From Nocardiopsis sp. CC223A (GTDB taxonomy: Bacteria; Actinomycetota; Actinomycetes; Streptosporangiales; Streptosporangiaceae), in contig NZ_JASFDV010000035.1 in the NCBI RefSeq assembly GCF_030766825.1, forward strand, positions 1 through 60,963: a DNA stretch of 60,963 nucleotides, read 5' to 3'. The notes beneath the pieces are model-generated. The model was not told the origin of the DNA, ran no database searches, and was given only the letters and a program-made list of their open reading frames with translations. Positions 25,225 to 33,325 of the stretch are shown here, piece by piece. The first letter of the stretch is position 1; each line of letters opens with the position of its first letter. The translations under genes were made by a program, and so were the position numbers.

Positions 25225-26430
25225 TCAGGGGGCCGCCGGATCCGCTGCTCCGGAAGCGCCGTCGCCCTTCCCGGGACCCTCCGGCCCCTTCGGCGGCGCC
25301 TCGTCCGCCGCCTCCCCCGGTTCCTCCGAATCGCTCAGCAGCGGGTGCTGCGCCACCTCGTACCGCCTGATGTAGGACCCCAGGAACGCCTGCATACTGG
25401 CGCCCATCGGCAGCGCGAGCAGTGCTCCCGGCGCCCCCATGATCGCCACGCCCGCCAGGACCGACCCGAAGGCCACCGCCGGGTGCATGTCCAGCGTCCT
25501 GGCGGTGATGCGCGGCTGTAGCAGGTAGTTCTCGAACTGCTGGTAGAGGATCACGAAGACCAGCACCCACACCGCCGTCCAGGGCCCCTGCGGCAGCGCC
25601 ACCAGCACCGGGACGAGCCCGCCGATGTAGGTGCCGACCGTGGGGATGAACTGCGACAGCACGCCCACCCACAACGCCAGCGCGAACGCGAACGGCACGT
25701 CCAGCGCCACCAGGACCAGGTAGTGCGCGACCGCCGAGACCAGGGCCATCAGCGCCCGCGAGTACAGGTACCCGCCGGTCTTCTCGATCGCGATCTCCCA
25801 GGCCCGCAGCACCTCGCGCTGGGTCCGCGGCGGCAGCACCGAGCAGATCACCCGCCGGAAGCGCGGCCCGTCGGCGCACAGGTAGAACGTGAACAGCGCG
25901 ACCGCCAGCCCGTTGAAGAGCAGTCCCAGCAGGGTCGTCCCCGCGCCCAGGGCGTTGTCGGCGATCCGGGAGGCGTACTGCTGGACCACCCCGCTGGCGC
26001 TGGTGACCGACTCCATCAGGTTGGTCGGCGAGTAGTCGGTGCCGAACGTGGAGTTGGCCCACACCAGCGCCGCGCGCAGCATCCGGGGCGTCTCGGCCGC
26101 CAGGGCCAGCACCTGCCCGATCAGCATGGAGCCGAGCATGCTCAGGAACACCCCGGTCGCCAGCACCACCAGGAGCATGACCGCGCCGGTGGCCGGGCCG
26201 CGGGGCCAGCGGCGCCGGTGCAGCCAGTTGACGGCCGGTTCCAGCGCCAGCGCCAGGAACAGGGAGATCAGCAGCAGGACGATGATCCCCTGCAACTGGA
26301 GGAACAGCCACAGGGCCACACCGAAGGCCGTGACGGTCCACATCACCATCAGGACCGCGCGGGGCAGCCACGGCGGCATGGTCCGCCGATCGGTGCTCGG
26401 ATCCCGGGGAGCCGGGGTGTTCATCTGCAA
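25225..26430 (-). CDS. AI-2E family transporter (PerM-type permease)
   Basis: A membrane protein of about 401 residues. Hydrophobic spans include VTAFGVALWLFLQLQGIIVL, LLLISLFLALALEPAVNW and GAVMLLVVLATGVFLSMLG, plus a C-terminal cluster with the family motif PTVGTYIGGLVP. AI-2E proteins export autoinducer-like or other small molecules; function in actinomycetes is largely unknown. The start is either TTG at 26430, which has AAGGAG 8 nt upstream, or ATG at 26424. A MITE copy is inserted directly upstream, and its target duplication contains this AAGGAG. The C-terminal tail is acidic and disordered. Confidence 0.86.
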   Translation of the reverse strand: MQMNTPAPRDPSTDRRTMPPWLPRAVLMVMWTVTAFGVALWLFLQLQGIIVLLLISLFLALALEPAVNWLHRRRWPRGPATGAVMLLVVLATGVFLSMLGSMLIGQVLALAAETPRMLRAALVWANSTFGTDYSPTNLMESVTSASGVVQQYASRIADNALGAGTTLLGLLFNGLAVALFTFYLCADGPRFRRVICSVLPPRTQREVLRAWEIAIEKTGGYLYSRALMALVSAVAHYLVLVALDVPFAFALALWVGVLSQFIPTVGTYIGGLVPVLVALPQGPWTAVWVLVFVILYQQFENYLLQPRITARTLDMHPAVAFGSVLAGVAIMGAPGALLALPMGASMQAFLGSYIRRYEVAQHPLLSDSEEPGEAADEAPPKGPEGPGKGDGASGAADPAAP

Positions 26431-26445
26431 GCCGGGGTCTCCTTG

Positions 26446-26571
26446 GGTGGTGTCCCACCGAGTGGTGTAATTTCGTTCGACCCTAAAATCCCAAGGGCAA
26501 CAACGTGCTGGTCAGTGATCTGCTCCTGTTCGAACAGTCGGCGTTTTCGCACCACTCGACGGGACATGACC
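26446..26571. mobile_element. MITE-like element, copy B (126 bp)
   Basis: The left end carries GGTGTCCCACCGAGTGGTGT and the right end, in reverse, GGTCATGTCCCGTCGAGTGG. It is flanked by a perfect 8-bp duplication TCTCCTTG at 26438-26445 and 26572-26579. It is the same length and closely similar to copies A and C, with more substitutions than those two have from each other. It lies directly upstream of the AI-2E gene; the target site is that gene's Shine-Dalgarno region. Confidence 0.9.
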
Positions 26572-26718
26572 TCTCCTTGTCTGTGCTCGCCGCGCCACGG
26601 AGCCGCGACCGCCCCCGCCTACCGGACGATAGCCGTCTCCAAAGGCCCACAGGTCCCCCGCACGCCCCCGACCACCCGTGTCGCGGGCCGGGGGACGTCC
26701 TGCGGGTAGGTTGGGAGG

Positions 26719-27117
26719 GTGAGCATTGCACGGGGTCTTCCCAAGGGTGAGGTGTTCAGCGCCGACTGCCCGTCCCGCCGCCTGCTGGGCGAGGTGACCT
26801 CCAAGTGGGGCGTCCTGGTCCTGGTGGCGCTGAAGGACGGTCCGCTGCGCTGGAGCGAGCTGCTGCGCCGCATCGGGGGCGTCAGCGAGAAGATGCTCGC
26901 CCGCACCCTGCGCTCCTTCGAGGCCGAGGGCCTGGTTCTGCGCGACGCCCGCCCGGTGGTGCCCCCGCACGTGGAGTACAGCCTCACCGACGCCGGGCGC
27001 GAGGTCACCGTCCGGCTCGTCCCCCTCGTCGACTGGGCCGAGGAGCACGCCGCGCTCCCCCGGCCCGCGGCCGGGCGCGGCGGCGTGTCCGAGCCGTCCG
27101 CCACACCCCGGTCCTGA
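26719..27117 (+). CDS. HxlR family transcriptional regulator
   Basis: A 132-residue winged-helix protein of the HxlR/DUF24 type. It has FSADCPSRRLLGEVTSKWGV, the helices WSELLRRIGGVSEKMLARTL and the wing YSLTDAGREV, with the conserved N-terminal Cys in DCP that senses electrophiles or oxidants in several members. The start is GTG at 26719, preceded by a GGGAGG ribosome site. Candidate targets are the GTAC-type palindromes upstream of the NmrA-type gene and possibly its own promoter. It does not lie directly beside an oxidoreductase, unlike many HxlR genes. Confidence 0.88.
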   Translation: MSIARGLPKGEVFSADCPSRRLLGEVTSKWGVLVLVALKDGPLRWSELLRRIGGVSEKMLARTLRSFEAEGLVLRDARPVVPPHVEYSLTDAGREVTVRLVPLVDWAEEHAALPRPAAGRGGVSEPSATPRS

Positions 27118-27184
27118 CACCGCCCGCGCCGTCGGGATAGGGCAGACTCCTTCTCGGAGGAAGAACCGGCGAAGGAGGTTCACG

Positions 27185-28120
27185 ATGGGCGACGGACACG
27201 AGCACGTCCCGGCGGTGGTGGCGGGTGTCGACGGTTCCCCCGAGGCGAGGTCGGCCCTGGCCTGGGCGGCGGCCGAGGCCGAGCGCAGGGGCCTGCCGCT
27301 GAAGGTGGTGCACGCGCTGTCGATGCCGGTGGTGGTGAGCGCCCACGCGGGCCGCACGCGCTTCCCTCCCAGCGAGGAGATCTCCGAGCAGGGACGGCGC
27401 ATCCTGGCGAAGGAGGCGGAGTACGTCCGCGGGGCCCGCCCCGGCCTGGAGGTCCTCACCGAACTGGCCCTGGAGGAGCCGCCGGTGGCGCTGCTGCGCC
27501 GCACCGGGCCCGGGGACGTGATCGTCGTGGGTTCGCGGGGGTTCGGTCCGGTGCGCACCGCCCTGGCCGGGGCGGCCGGGGTCCGCCTGGCCTCGCGCGC
27601 CTCCTGTCCCGTCGTGGTCGTGCCCGCCCCGGCCGGGGACGCGGAGCCCTCCGAGCCCCGCGCTCCCCGCAGGATCGTGGTCGGCGTCGACGGGTCCCTG
27701 GACTCCCAGCGCGCCCTGGACTTCGCCCTGCACGAGGCGGTCCGCACCGAGGGGGCCACCGTGACGGTCGTCAACAGCTGGGAGGCGCCCACGCCCTTCG
27801 CCCCCCAGGCCCTCATCGCGTCGGGGTGGACGCCACCCGAGGACTTCCTGGACCGGCAGTCGGAGGAGATCGTCGCCGGGGTGCTGGCGGAGGTCATGGA
27901 CGAGGCCGTCGAGGAGGTGGACATATCCGTGGTGCGCACCCGCAAGGACCCGGTCACGGCCCTGGTGGAGGCGGGCGCCGAGGCCGACCTGATCGTGGTC
28001 GGGTCCCGCGGCCGCGGCGGGGTGAGCGGCCTGTTCCTGGGCTCGGTGAGCCAGGGTGTCCTGCACACCGCCACCGTCCCCGTCGTGGTCCTGCCCCACC
28101 GCGCCGGCTCCGAGCACTGA
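27185..28120 (+). CDS. Universal stress protein with two USP domains
   Basis: A 311-residue protein with tandem USP domains: VAGVDGSPEARSALAWAA starts the first and VVGVDGSLDSQRALDFAL the second. The second keeps the ATP-binding GxxGxxxGSVSQ pattern (GSRGRGGVSGLFLGSVSQ). The first has GSRGFGPVRTALAGAAG, with the terminal Gly-Ser missing, so it may not bind nucleotide. AAGGAGG precedes the ATG. USPs of this type are induced in dormancy and hypoxia in actinobacteria; no regulatory site was identified here. Confidence 0.9.
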   Translation: MGDGHEHVPAVVAGVDGSPEARSALAWAAAEAERRGLPLKVVHALSMPVVVSAHAGRTRFPPSEEISEQGRRILAKEAEYVRGARPGLEVLTELALEEPPVALLRRTGPGDVIVVGSRGFGPVRTALAGAAGVRLASRASCPVVVVPAPAGDAEPSEPRAPRRIVVGVDGSLDSQRALDFALHEAVRTEGATVTVVNSWEAPTPFAPQALIASGWTPPEDFLDRQSEEIVAGVLAEVMDEAVEEVDISVVRTRKDPVTALVEAGAEADLIVVGSRGRGGVSGLFLGSVSQGVLHTATVPVVVLPHRAGSEH

Positions 28121-28124
28121 GGCG

Positions 28125-29153
28125 GTGGGTGAAACGAGCGGGAACGCGCACGCCGCCCTGACGCGGATACTGTTCGGCGGGATGGCCGCCCACCTGGTCG
28201 GCGGGGCGGTCAGGCTGGGCCTGCCCGCCGCCCTGGGCGAGGCCGGGGCCACCCCCGCCGACCTGGCCCGCGCCCTGGACGCCCGCCCCGACACCGTGCA
28301 GCGCCTGCTGCGGGCTCTGGCGGCCCTGGAGCTGGTCGAGGAAGGGTCCGGGGACCGCTACACGCTCACCACCGCGGGCCGCCTGCTGCACCCGGAGCAC
28401 CCCGACTCCCTGGCCGCCGCCGCCCTCTTCTACACCGACCCCCTGCTGCTGGACTCCTGGCGGGGGCTGGACGGGAGCGTGCGCGACGGCTCGGTGGCCT
28501 TCGACCGCCTCCACGGGGAGTCGTTCTTCGAGCACCTGGACCGCGACGCGGACCGGGCCGAGCTGTTCCACGCCGCCATGGCCGACCGGACCCGCGGCAC
28601 CGCCAGGGTGCTGCCGGACGCCTACGACTTCGCGCCGTTCACCACGGTGGTGGACGTGGGCGGCGGCGACGGCACCCTGCTCTCGGCGGTGCTGGCCCGC
28701 CACCGGCACCTGGGCGGTGTGCTGTTCGACGCGCCCGGGGGCGCCGCCCGCGCCCCCGCGGTACTGGAACGGGCCGGGGTCGCCGACCGGTGCTCGGTGG
28801 TGTCCGGGGACTTCTTCCGCTCCGTCCCGGCCGGGGACGTGCTGCTGCTCAAGAGCATCATCCACGACTGGGACGACGAGCGGGCCGCAGCGATCCTGTC
28901 CCGCTGCCGGGAGGCGGTGACCGACGGCGGCCGCCTGCTGCTGGTGGAGCCGATGCTTCCGGAGGGGCCCGACGCGGACGTCTCGCCGGTGCCGTTCCTG
29001 AGCGACCTGAACATGCTGGTCAACACCGGTGGCCGGGAGCGCGCCCGCGCCGATTTCGAGGAGCTGTGCGAGCGCTCGGGATTCGGGCTGGTCTCGGTGC
29101 GCACGCTGCCGTCGCCGTCGGGTTTCACGCTGCTGGAGGCCGCTCCCGGATGA
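28125..29153 (+). CDS. SAM-dependent O-methyltransferase (plant-type, dimerisation domain)
   Basis: A 342-residue methyltransferase. The N-terminal winged-helix dimerisation domain includes MAAHLVGGAVRLGLPAALGE. The SAM-binding motif is VVDVGGGDGTLL, and the catalytic-region motif LLLKSIIHDWDDERA holds the His-Asp pair of the family. It resembles small-molecule O-methyltransferases of antibiotic or carotenoid pathways. The GTG start 4 bp after the universal stress gene stop suggests cotranscription. The substrate is unknown; no other biosynthetic genes are beside it. Confidence 0.85.
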   Translation: MGETSGNAHAALTRILFGGMAAHLVGGAVRLGLPAALGEAGATPADLARALDARPDTVQRLLRALAALELVEEGSGDRYTLTTAGRLLHPEHPDSLAAAALFYTDPLLLDSWRGLDGSVRDGSVAFDRLHGESFFEHLDRDADRAELFHAAMADRTRGTARVLPDAYDFAPFTTVVDVGGGDGTLLSAVLARHRHLGGVLFDAPGGAARAPAVLERAGVADRCSVVSGDFFRSVPAGDVLLLKSIIHDWDDERAAAILSRCREAVTDGGRLLLVEPMLPEGPDADVSPVPFLSDLNMLVNTGGRERARADFEELCERSGFGLVSVRTLPSPSGFTLLEAAPG

Positions 29154-29211
29154 CTCCGTCCCGGGGCACGCCCGGCGACCGTCCCCCGCCGCCGGGTGCC
29201 CGGCACCGGGT

Positions 29212-29294
29212 GCGGGCCCGGAGGGCGTCGGTGTTCTCGCGCGCCCACTGCGCGCAGGTGCGTGCGGGGTGCCCGGCGACCTCCCGCACCGTGG
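29212..29294 (-). pseudogene. Possible C-terminal remnant of an NmrA-type reductase gene
   Basis: The reverse strand reads TVREVAGHPARTCAQWAREN followed by TDAL, which looks like the C-terminus of NAD(P)H-binding NmrA-type proteins (VTGRPARTFAQWA). No matching N-terminal part or start is nearby. It lies in the 438-bp gap 29154-29591, whose other content is a 71-bp direct repeat. A fragment left by a deletion is the simplest reading; chance similarity is possible. Confidence 0.3.
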
Positions 29295-29329
29295 ACGGTA
29301 CCCGGCCCGCGGTCTCGGGCGGGACGGTG

Positions 29330-29520
29330 CCGGGGCGGTGTCGAACTCGACGCGACTCCTCCCGGAAACCCCGGACGCACAGGCGCTCCCGGTCCCGGTC
29401 GGGTGCACCCGGGAGACCTCGTCCCCCGGTGCCTCACCCAGGGCGGCGACCGGGGCGGTGTCGAACTCGACGCGACTCCTCCCGGAAACCCCGGACGCAC
29501 AGGCGCTCCCGGTCCCGGTC
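29330..29520. repeat. 71-bp perfect direct repeat, 120-bp period
   Basis: Bases 29330-29400 and 29450-29520 are identical, separated by a 49-bp unrelated spacer. The repeat includes TCGAACTCGACGCGACTCCT. On the forward strand both copies keep an open frame reading STRLLPETPDAQALPVPV, but no start or ribosome site supports a gene. It lies between the O-methyltransferase and the AlkD-type gene. Confidence 0.9.
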
Positions 29521-29591
29521 CGCGGTAACGATCTCCGCGGGCCCGGTCCTCGCCCTGGCCTTCGGCGGGGCTTTCACGGTCCAATGGGCCC

Positions 29592-30314
29592 ATGAACGAA
29601 TCACCCACGGCGGCAGAGTTCCTGGCCCGGCTCGACGAGCAGAGCAGCGACGAGGAGCTGCGCAAGTACCAGCGGTATTTCCGGTTCGACGCCGACGACC
29701 AGGACCCGGACGACCACTTCATCGGGGTGCGGATGGGCACGGTGTTCGCGCTGGCCAAGGAGTTCCGCGCGATGAGCCTGGACGAGATCGAGAAGCTCAT
29801 GGACAGCCCGGTCCACGAGGCCCGCGCCGGGGCGATGAGCATCATGGAGAAGAAGGCGCGGAACAGGCGGGCCACCCCCGAGGAGGTCAACGCGCTGGCG
29901 GAGCTGTACCTGCGCCGCCACGACCGGGTCAACGACTGGGACCTGGTGGACTTGGCGGCGCACCACGTGGTGGGCCGCAGCCTGCGCGAACGGCCGCGCG
30001 ACGTGCTGTACACCCTGGCCGGTTCGGAGAACCCGTGGGAGCGGCGCACCGCGATCGTGGCGACGGCGCACTTCATCGCGCACGGCGACCTGGACGATGC
30101 CTTCGCCCTGTCGGAGATCCTGCTGGAGGACGATCACGAACTCGTGCAGAAGGCGGTGGGGTGGATGTTGCGGGCGGCCGGGGAGGCCGACCGCGAGCGG
30201 CTGCTGGCGTTCCTGGACGCGCACGCGGCCCGGGCTCCGCGGCCACTGCTGCGGGCCGCGATCGAGAAGCTGCCGCCGGACGTGCGCGCCCACTACCGTT
30301 CGCTCAAATCCTGA
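29592..30314 (+). CDS. DNA alkylation repair protein, AlkD-type HEAT-like glycosylase
   Basis: A 240-residue HEAT-like repeat protein. Conserved AlkD family blocks are FIGVRMGTVFALAKEF, INNWDLVDL-like VNDWDLVDLAAH, NPWERRTAIVATAHFI and HELVQKAVGWMLR. Residues matching the base-excision site of AlkD are Trp116, Asp120, Arg151/152 and Trp191. AlkD removes cationic N3- and N7-alkyl purines without base flipping. Many relatives occur near natural-product genes and excise bulky lesions. It is the usual family length and appears intact. It stands alone on its strand. Confidence 0.85.
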   Translation: MNESPTAAEFLARLDEQSSDEELRKYQRYFRFDADDQDPDDHFIGVRMGTVFALAKEFRAMSLDEIEKLMDSPVHEARAGAMSIMEKKARNRRATPEEVNALAELYLRRHDRVNDWDLVDLAAHHVVGRSLRERPRDVLYTLAGSENPWERRTAIVATAHFIAHGDLDDAFALSEILLEDDHELVQKAVGWMLRAAGEADRERLLAFLDAHAARAPRPLLRAAIEKLPPDVRAHYRSLKS

Positions 30315-30701
30315 GGCCCGGCGATGCGGCGGCGGGCCCGAGCGGTCGCGCCTCGATGTGGCGCACCCGCACGGGGCGGGTGGCGTCGGCGGTGAGGGTC
30401 TCCGGGGTGCCGCCGTGTCGCCGGGCCCGGCAGGAGGCGGCCCACGAGGGTCCGGATGTGGGCGGACCCGTGGCAGGTGCCCGGTGCGCCCTCCCCCGCG
30501 TTCTCGGACGCGTCGGCGGTGGGGACCGCCGGCAGGGTGACGGCGAGGGCCGGGGGCGGGAGGCCGCGCAACGCCAGGGTGCACTCCTCAACGCGGGGCA
30601 GAGACCGCTGTGAGCGATGACAGCAGAACATGGTCATCCCGTGTGCCGTGCACAACCGGATTCCGCGCGAACGGGAGGACGCACGGCCCCCGCACCCGGT
30701 A
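30315..30701. other. Gap without a supported gene
   Basis: This 387-bp stretch between the AlkD-type gene and the PNPOx-family stop codon is very GC-rich. Open frames exist on both strands, but none has a good start, ribosome site or recognisable protein. A short imperfect hairpin follows the AlkD stop. No repeat or RNA gene was recognised. Confidence 0.5.
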
Positions 30702-31415
30702 TCAGGCGGGCGAGCGGTGCTCCCTCAGGTGGCGCGGGACCCCGATGCCCGCCTTCAGCAGCGGGTCCGGCTCCGGCTCGCCGTACACCTGCCCAACCGG
30801 GACGGTCCCGGCCCACACGTCCAGGTCCATGTCCTCCTCGTCGTCCACCGGGGGCCCGGTGCGGACCTTCACCGAGGCCTCGGCCAGCGACAGCGCCAGC
30901 ACCCGGGTGGCCGCCATCTCCTTGCGGTTCGGCTCGCGGATGTGGTCCCACCGCCCGGGGGCGATCTGCTCGGTCAGGGCCCGCAGGCCGGCCATGCGCT
31001 CGTCCGGGTCGGTCACCACCCGCGGGCGGCCGTAGACCATCGCCGACCGGTGGTTGACCGAGTGGTGGAACGCCGAGCGGGCCAGCACCAGGGCGTCCAC
31101 CAGGGTGACCGTCACGCACACCTCGCCGTCGGTGTTCAGCGACCGCGCCCCCGTGGAGCCGTGCAGGTAGAGGGTGTCGCCGATGCGCCCGTAGGCGGTG
31201 GGCAGTACGCGGGGGGTACCGTCCACGGCCACCCCCAGGTGGCAGAACAGGCCCTCGTCGAGCAGTGCGTACAGTTCGGCGCGGTCCTCGCGCTGCTTGT
31301 GCCTGCCCCGGCGCATCCGGGTCCGGTCGGTGGCGGACAGGGGCGCGGACGCGGGGTCCGGGGCGGCCGGGGTCTGCGGGGCCGGGCCGGGGGCGGTTTC
31401 GGTGGTCGAGTGCAT
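30702..31415 (-). CDS. Pyridoxamine 5'-phosphate oxidase family (flavin-binding) protein
   Basis: A 237-residue split-barrel protein. It has a disordered Pro/Ala-rich N-terminus of about 35 residues. The core is RAELYALLDEGLFCHLGVAV, VLPTAYGRIGDTLYLHGS, VCVTVTLVDALVLARSAFHH and NHRSAMVYGRPRVV, the pattern of FMN- or haem-binding PNPOx-like proteins. It is divergent from the MocR regulator, a common pairing in which MocR controls B6-related genes, though this subgroup is not a proven PNP oxidase. A MITE copy lies in the shared intergenic region. Confidence 0.87.
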   Translation of the reverse strand: MHSTTETAPGPAPQTPAAPDPASAPLSATDRTRMRRGRHKQREDRAELYALLDEGLFCHLGVAVDGTPRVLPTAYGRIGDTLYLHGSTGARSLNTDGEVCVTVTLVDALVLARSAFHHSVNHRSAMVYGRPRVVTDPDERMAGLRALTEQIAPGRWDHIREPNRKEMAATRVLALSLAEASVKVRTGPPVDDEEDMDLDVWAGTVPVGQVYGEPEPDPLLKAGIGVPRHLREHRSPA

Positions 31416-31641
31416 GCCTTCACGTTAGAAGCCGGGTGGTCCCCCGAACAGGGCCACTTCCGTCCCGAAACGCACGACCACTTTCGGGTTCACGCGGTCG
31501 TGTCGACGGCCGCCTTGCCACGCACGCCTCCGGCCTCCGGCGCCCCTACCATGGTCCTCATGGCCGTCGTCGGCATCCGTGCCGACTCCCCGCGGCGGCC
31601 CGGCCGCCGCCCGCCCCGGTCGGCCTGCACCACCTCCGCCC

Positions 31642-31767
31642 GGTCATGTCCCGTGGAGTGGTGTGGGAACAACGGCTGTTCGGACAAGAACGCATCGCCG
31701 ACCAGCGCGTCGTCACCTCTGGGGCTCTGGAGGCGAACGAAGTCACACCACCCGGTGGGACACCATC
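31642..31767. mobile_element. MITE-like element, copy C (126 bp, reversed)
   Basis: It is in opposite orientation to copies A and B. The left end has GGTCATGTCCCGTGGAGTGG; the right end, in reverse, has GGTGTCCCACCGGGTGGTGT. Flanks are CCTCCGCC (31633-31640, one extra base before the element) and CCTCCGCT (31768-31775), a target duplication matching at 7 of 8 bases. It fills part of the 372-bp region between the PNPOx and MocR genes and ends 20 bp before the MocR start codon. Confidence 0.85.
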
Positions 31768-31787
31768 CCTCCGCTCCTGGAAAGCCC

Positions 31788-33230
31788 GTGCCCGTGCCCC
31801 GACAGCACGCCGAACCGGCCCTGCACCTGGACCGCTCCGGCGGTGCGCCGCTCACCGTCCAGCTGGCCGCCGCCCTGCGCGCCGCCATGGCGGGCGGGTC
31901 CCTCGCCCCGGGCGAGCGGCTGCCCTCCAGTCGGACCCTCGCCACCCAGTTGGGGGTCAGCCGCACCGTCGTCACCGACGCCTACCAGCAGCTGTACGCC
32001 GAGGGGTGGCTGGAGGGCCGACACGGGTCGGGCACCTTCGTGGCCCCGGGCGCCGCGCCCGCGCCCGCCGAGCCCGCGCCCATCGAACCGGCCTGGCGCA
32101 CCGCCGCCGCCCGCAGCGGCCGCACCGACCTGGAGGAGCGGCCCACCCGCGGCGAGCTGCGCGAACGCGGCCTGATCGACCTGCGTCCGGGCGCTCCCTG
32201 GGTGCGGTCGGTGGACCGGGCGGCCTGGCGGCGGGCCTGGCGCGCCGCCGCCGACCTGCCCCAGGACGACGACCCGGACCCGCGCGGCCTGCCCGGGCTG
32301 CGCGCCCTGCTCGCCGAGCACCTGCGCCGGTACCGCGGGATCGCCGTGGGGCCGGAGAACATCCTGGTCACCCGCGGCACCGGCAACGGGCTGGACCTGG
32401 CGGGGGCGGCCCTGATCGCCCCGGGCGACCAGGCGGGGGTGGAGGAGCCGGGGTACGGGAAGGCCCGCACCGTGCTGGCCGCCCGCGGGGCGCGCATCGT
32501 CCCGTGCCCGGTGGACCACGACGGGCTGGTCGTGGACGCGCTCCCCGACGACCTGGGCCTGGTGTACACCACCCCGGCCCACCAGTACCCGCTGGGCGGA
32601 CGGCTGCCGGTGCCCCGCCGCGAACTCCTGATCTCGTGGGCGCGGGCGACGGGGGCGGTGGTCATCGAGGACGACTACGACGCCGAGTTCCGCTACGACG
32701 TGGCCCCGCTGCCCGCCCTGTACGGGATGGACCCGGGGCGGGTGGTGCTGTTGGGGACCCTCTCCAAGACCCTCACCCCGGACCTGGGGATCGGGTGGAT
32801 CGTCGCCGAACCCGACCTGGTGGAGCACCTGGCGCGGGTGCGCCGCAACCTGACCGACCGCACCCCGGGCCCGGTACAGGCCGCCACGGCGCTGCTGCTG
32901 GAGCGCGGCGACCTGGACCGGCACCTGCGGCGGATGCGCGCCGAGTACGCGCGCCGCCGCGCCCTGCTCATCGAGTACCTGGGGCCGCGGCTGACCGGGG
33001 ACACCGCGGGGCTGCACGCGATGCTGCCGCTGCCCGCCCGGGAGGTGGCCCCGGTGGTCGCCGAGGCCGCCGCCCGCGGCGTGGTGGTCGACGACACCGG
33101 CCGCACCAGCCACGGCGAGCCGACCGTGCACGGCCTGGTCCTGGGCTACGGCTCGGCCTCCCTGCCGGAGCTGCGGCGCGGCTGCGCCGCCCTCGCCGAC
33201 ATCCTCGACCGCCGCCCGCCCCCCGCCTGA
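31788..33230 (+). CDS. MocR-type regulator (GntR winged helix fused to aminotransferase fold)
   Basis: A 480-residue protein. The N-terminal GntR domain (GERLPSSRTLATQLGVSRTVVTDAYQ region) is joined by an Ala/Pro-rich linker to a fold-type I aminotransferase domain. The PLP lysine lies in TLSKTLTPDLGIGW and the phosphate-binding segment is EDDYDAEFRY. MocR proteins sense PLP and control B6 or amino-acid genes. It is divergent from the PNPOx-family gene. GTG at 31788 (or 31794) is the likely start, 20 bp past a MITE insertion, so its native promoter was probably separated or replaced. The ORF extends upstream through the element but has no recognisable protein there. Confidence 0.85.
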   Translation: MPVPRQHAEPALHLDRSGGAPLTVQLAAALRAAMAGGSLAPGERLPSSRTLATQLGVSRTVVTDAYQQLYAEGWLEGRHGSGTFVAPGAAPAPAEPAPIEPAWRTAAARSGRTDLEERPTRGELRERGLIDLRPGAPWVRSVDRAAWRRAWRAAADLPQDDDPDPRGLPGLRALLAEHLRRYRGIAVGPENILVTRGTGNGLDLAGAALIAPGDQAGVEEPGYGKARTVLAARGARIVPCPVDHDGLVVDALPDDLGLVYTTPAHQYPLGGRLPVPRRELLISWARATGAVVIEDDYDAEFRYDVAPLPALYGMDPGRVVLLGTLSKTLTPDLGIGWIVAEPDLVEHLARVRRNLTDRTPGPVQAATALLLERGDLDRHLRRMRAEYARRRALLIEYLGPRLTGDTAGLHAMLPLPAREVAPVVAEAAARGVVVDDTGRTSHGEPTVHGLVLGYGSASLPELRRGCAALADILDRRPPPA

Positions 33231-33263
33231 CGGGGGCCGCCGGGGCCGGGTCGACGGGGGCGG

Positions 33264-33282
33264 GTTGGCAAGGCTAACCTCA
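33264..33282. promoter_or_regulatory. Iron box (IdeR/DmdR-type) upstream of the siderophore reductase
   Basis: GTTGGCAAGGCTAACCTCA matches the actinobacterial consensus TTAGGTTAGGCTAACCTAA at 14 of 19 positions, with the right half almost perfect. It lies 44 bp before the GTG of the siderophore-interacting protein, a suitable place for iron-dependent repression. Confidence 0.6.
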
Positions 33283-33325
33283 GGGGCGTTCGTGCTCGTT
33301 CGTCCGATCCTGAGAAGAGTGCCCC

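Noticed and set aside
30293..30655. Reverse-strand 120-codon frame in the gap after the AlkD-type gene (LALRGLPPPALAVTLPAVP)
   Set aside because: No ribosome site, overlap with the AlkD 3' end, and an Arg-rich tail. A fragment of an unknown protein cannot be excluded.
30630..31787. Upstream extension of the MocR frame to 866 codons
   Set aside because: It runs antisense through the PNPOx gene and through MITE copy C; the GntR domain begins just after 31788.
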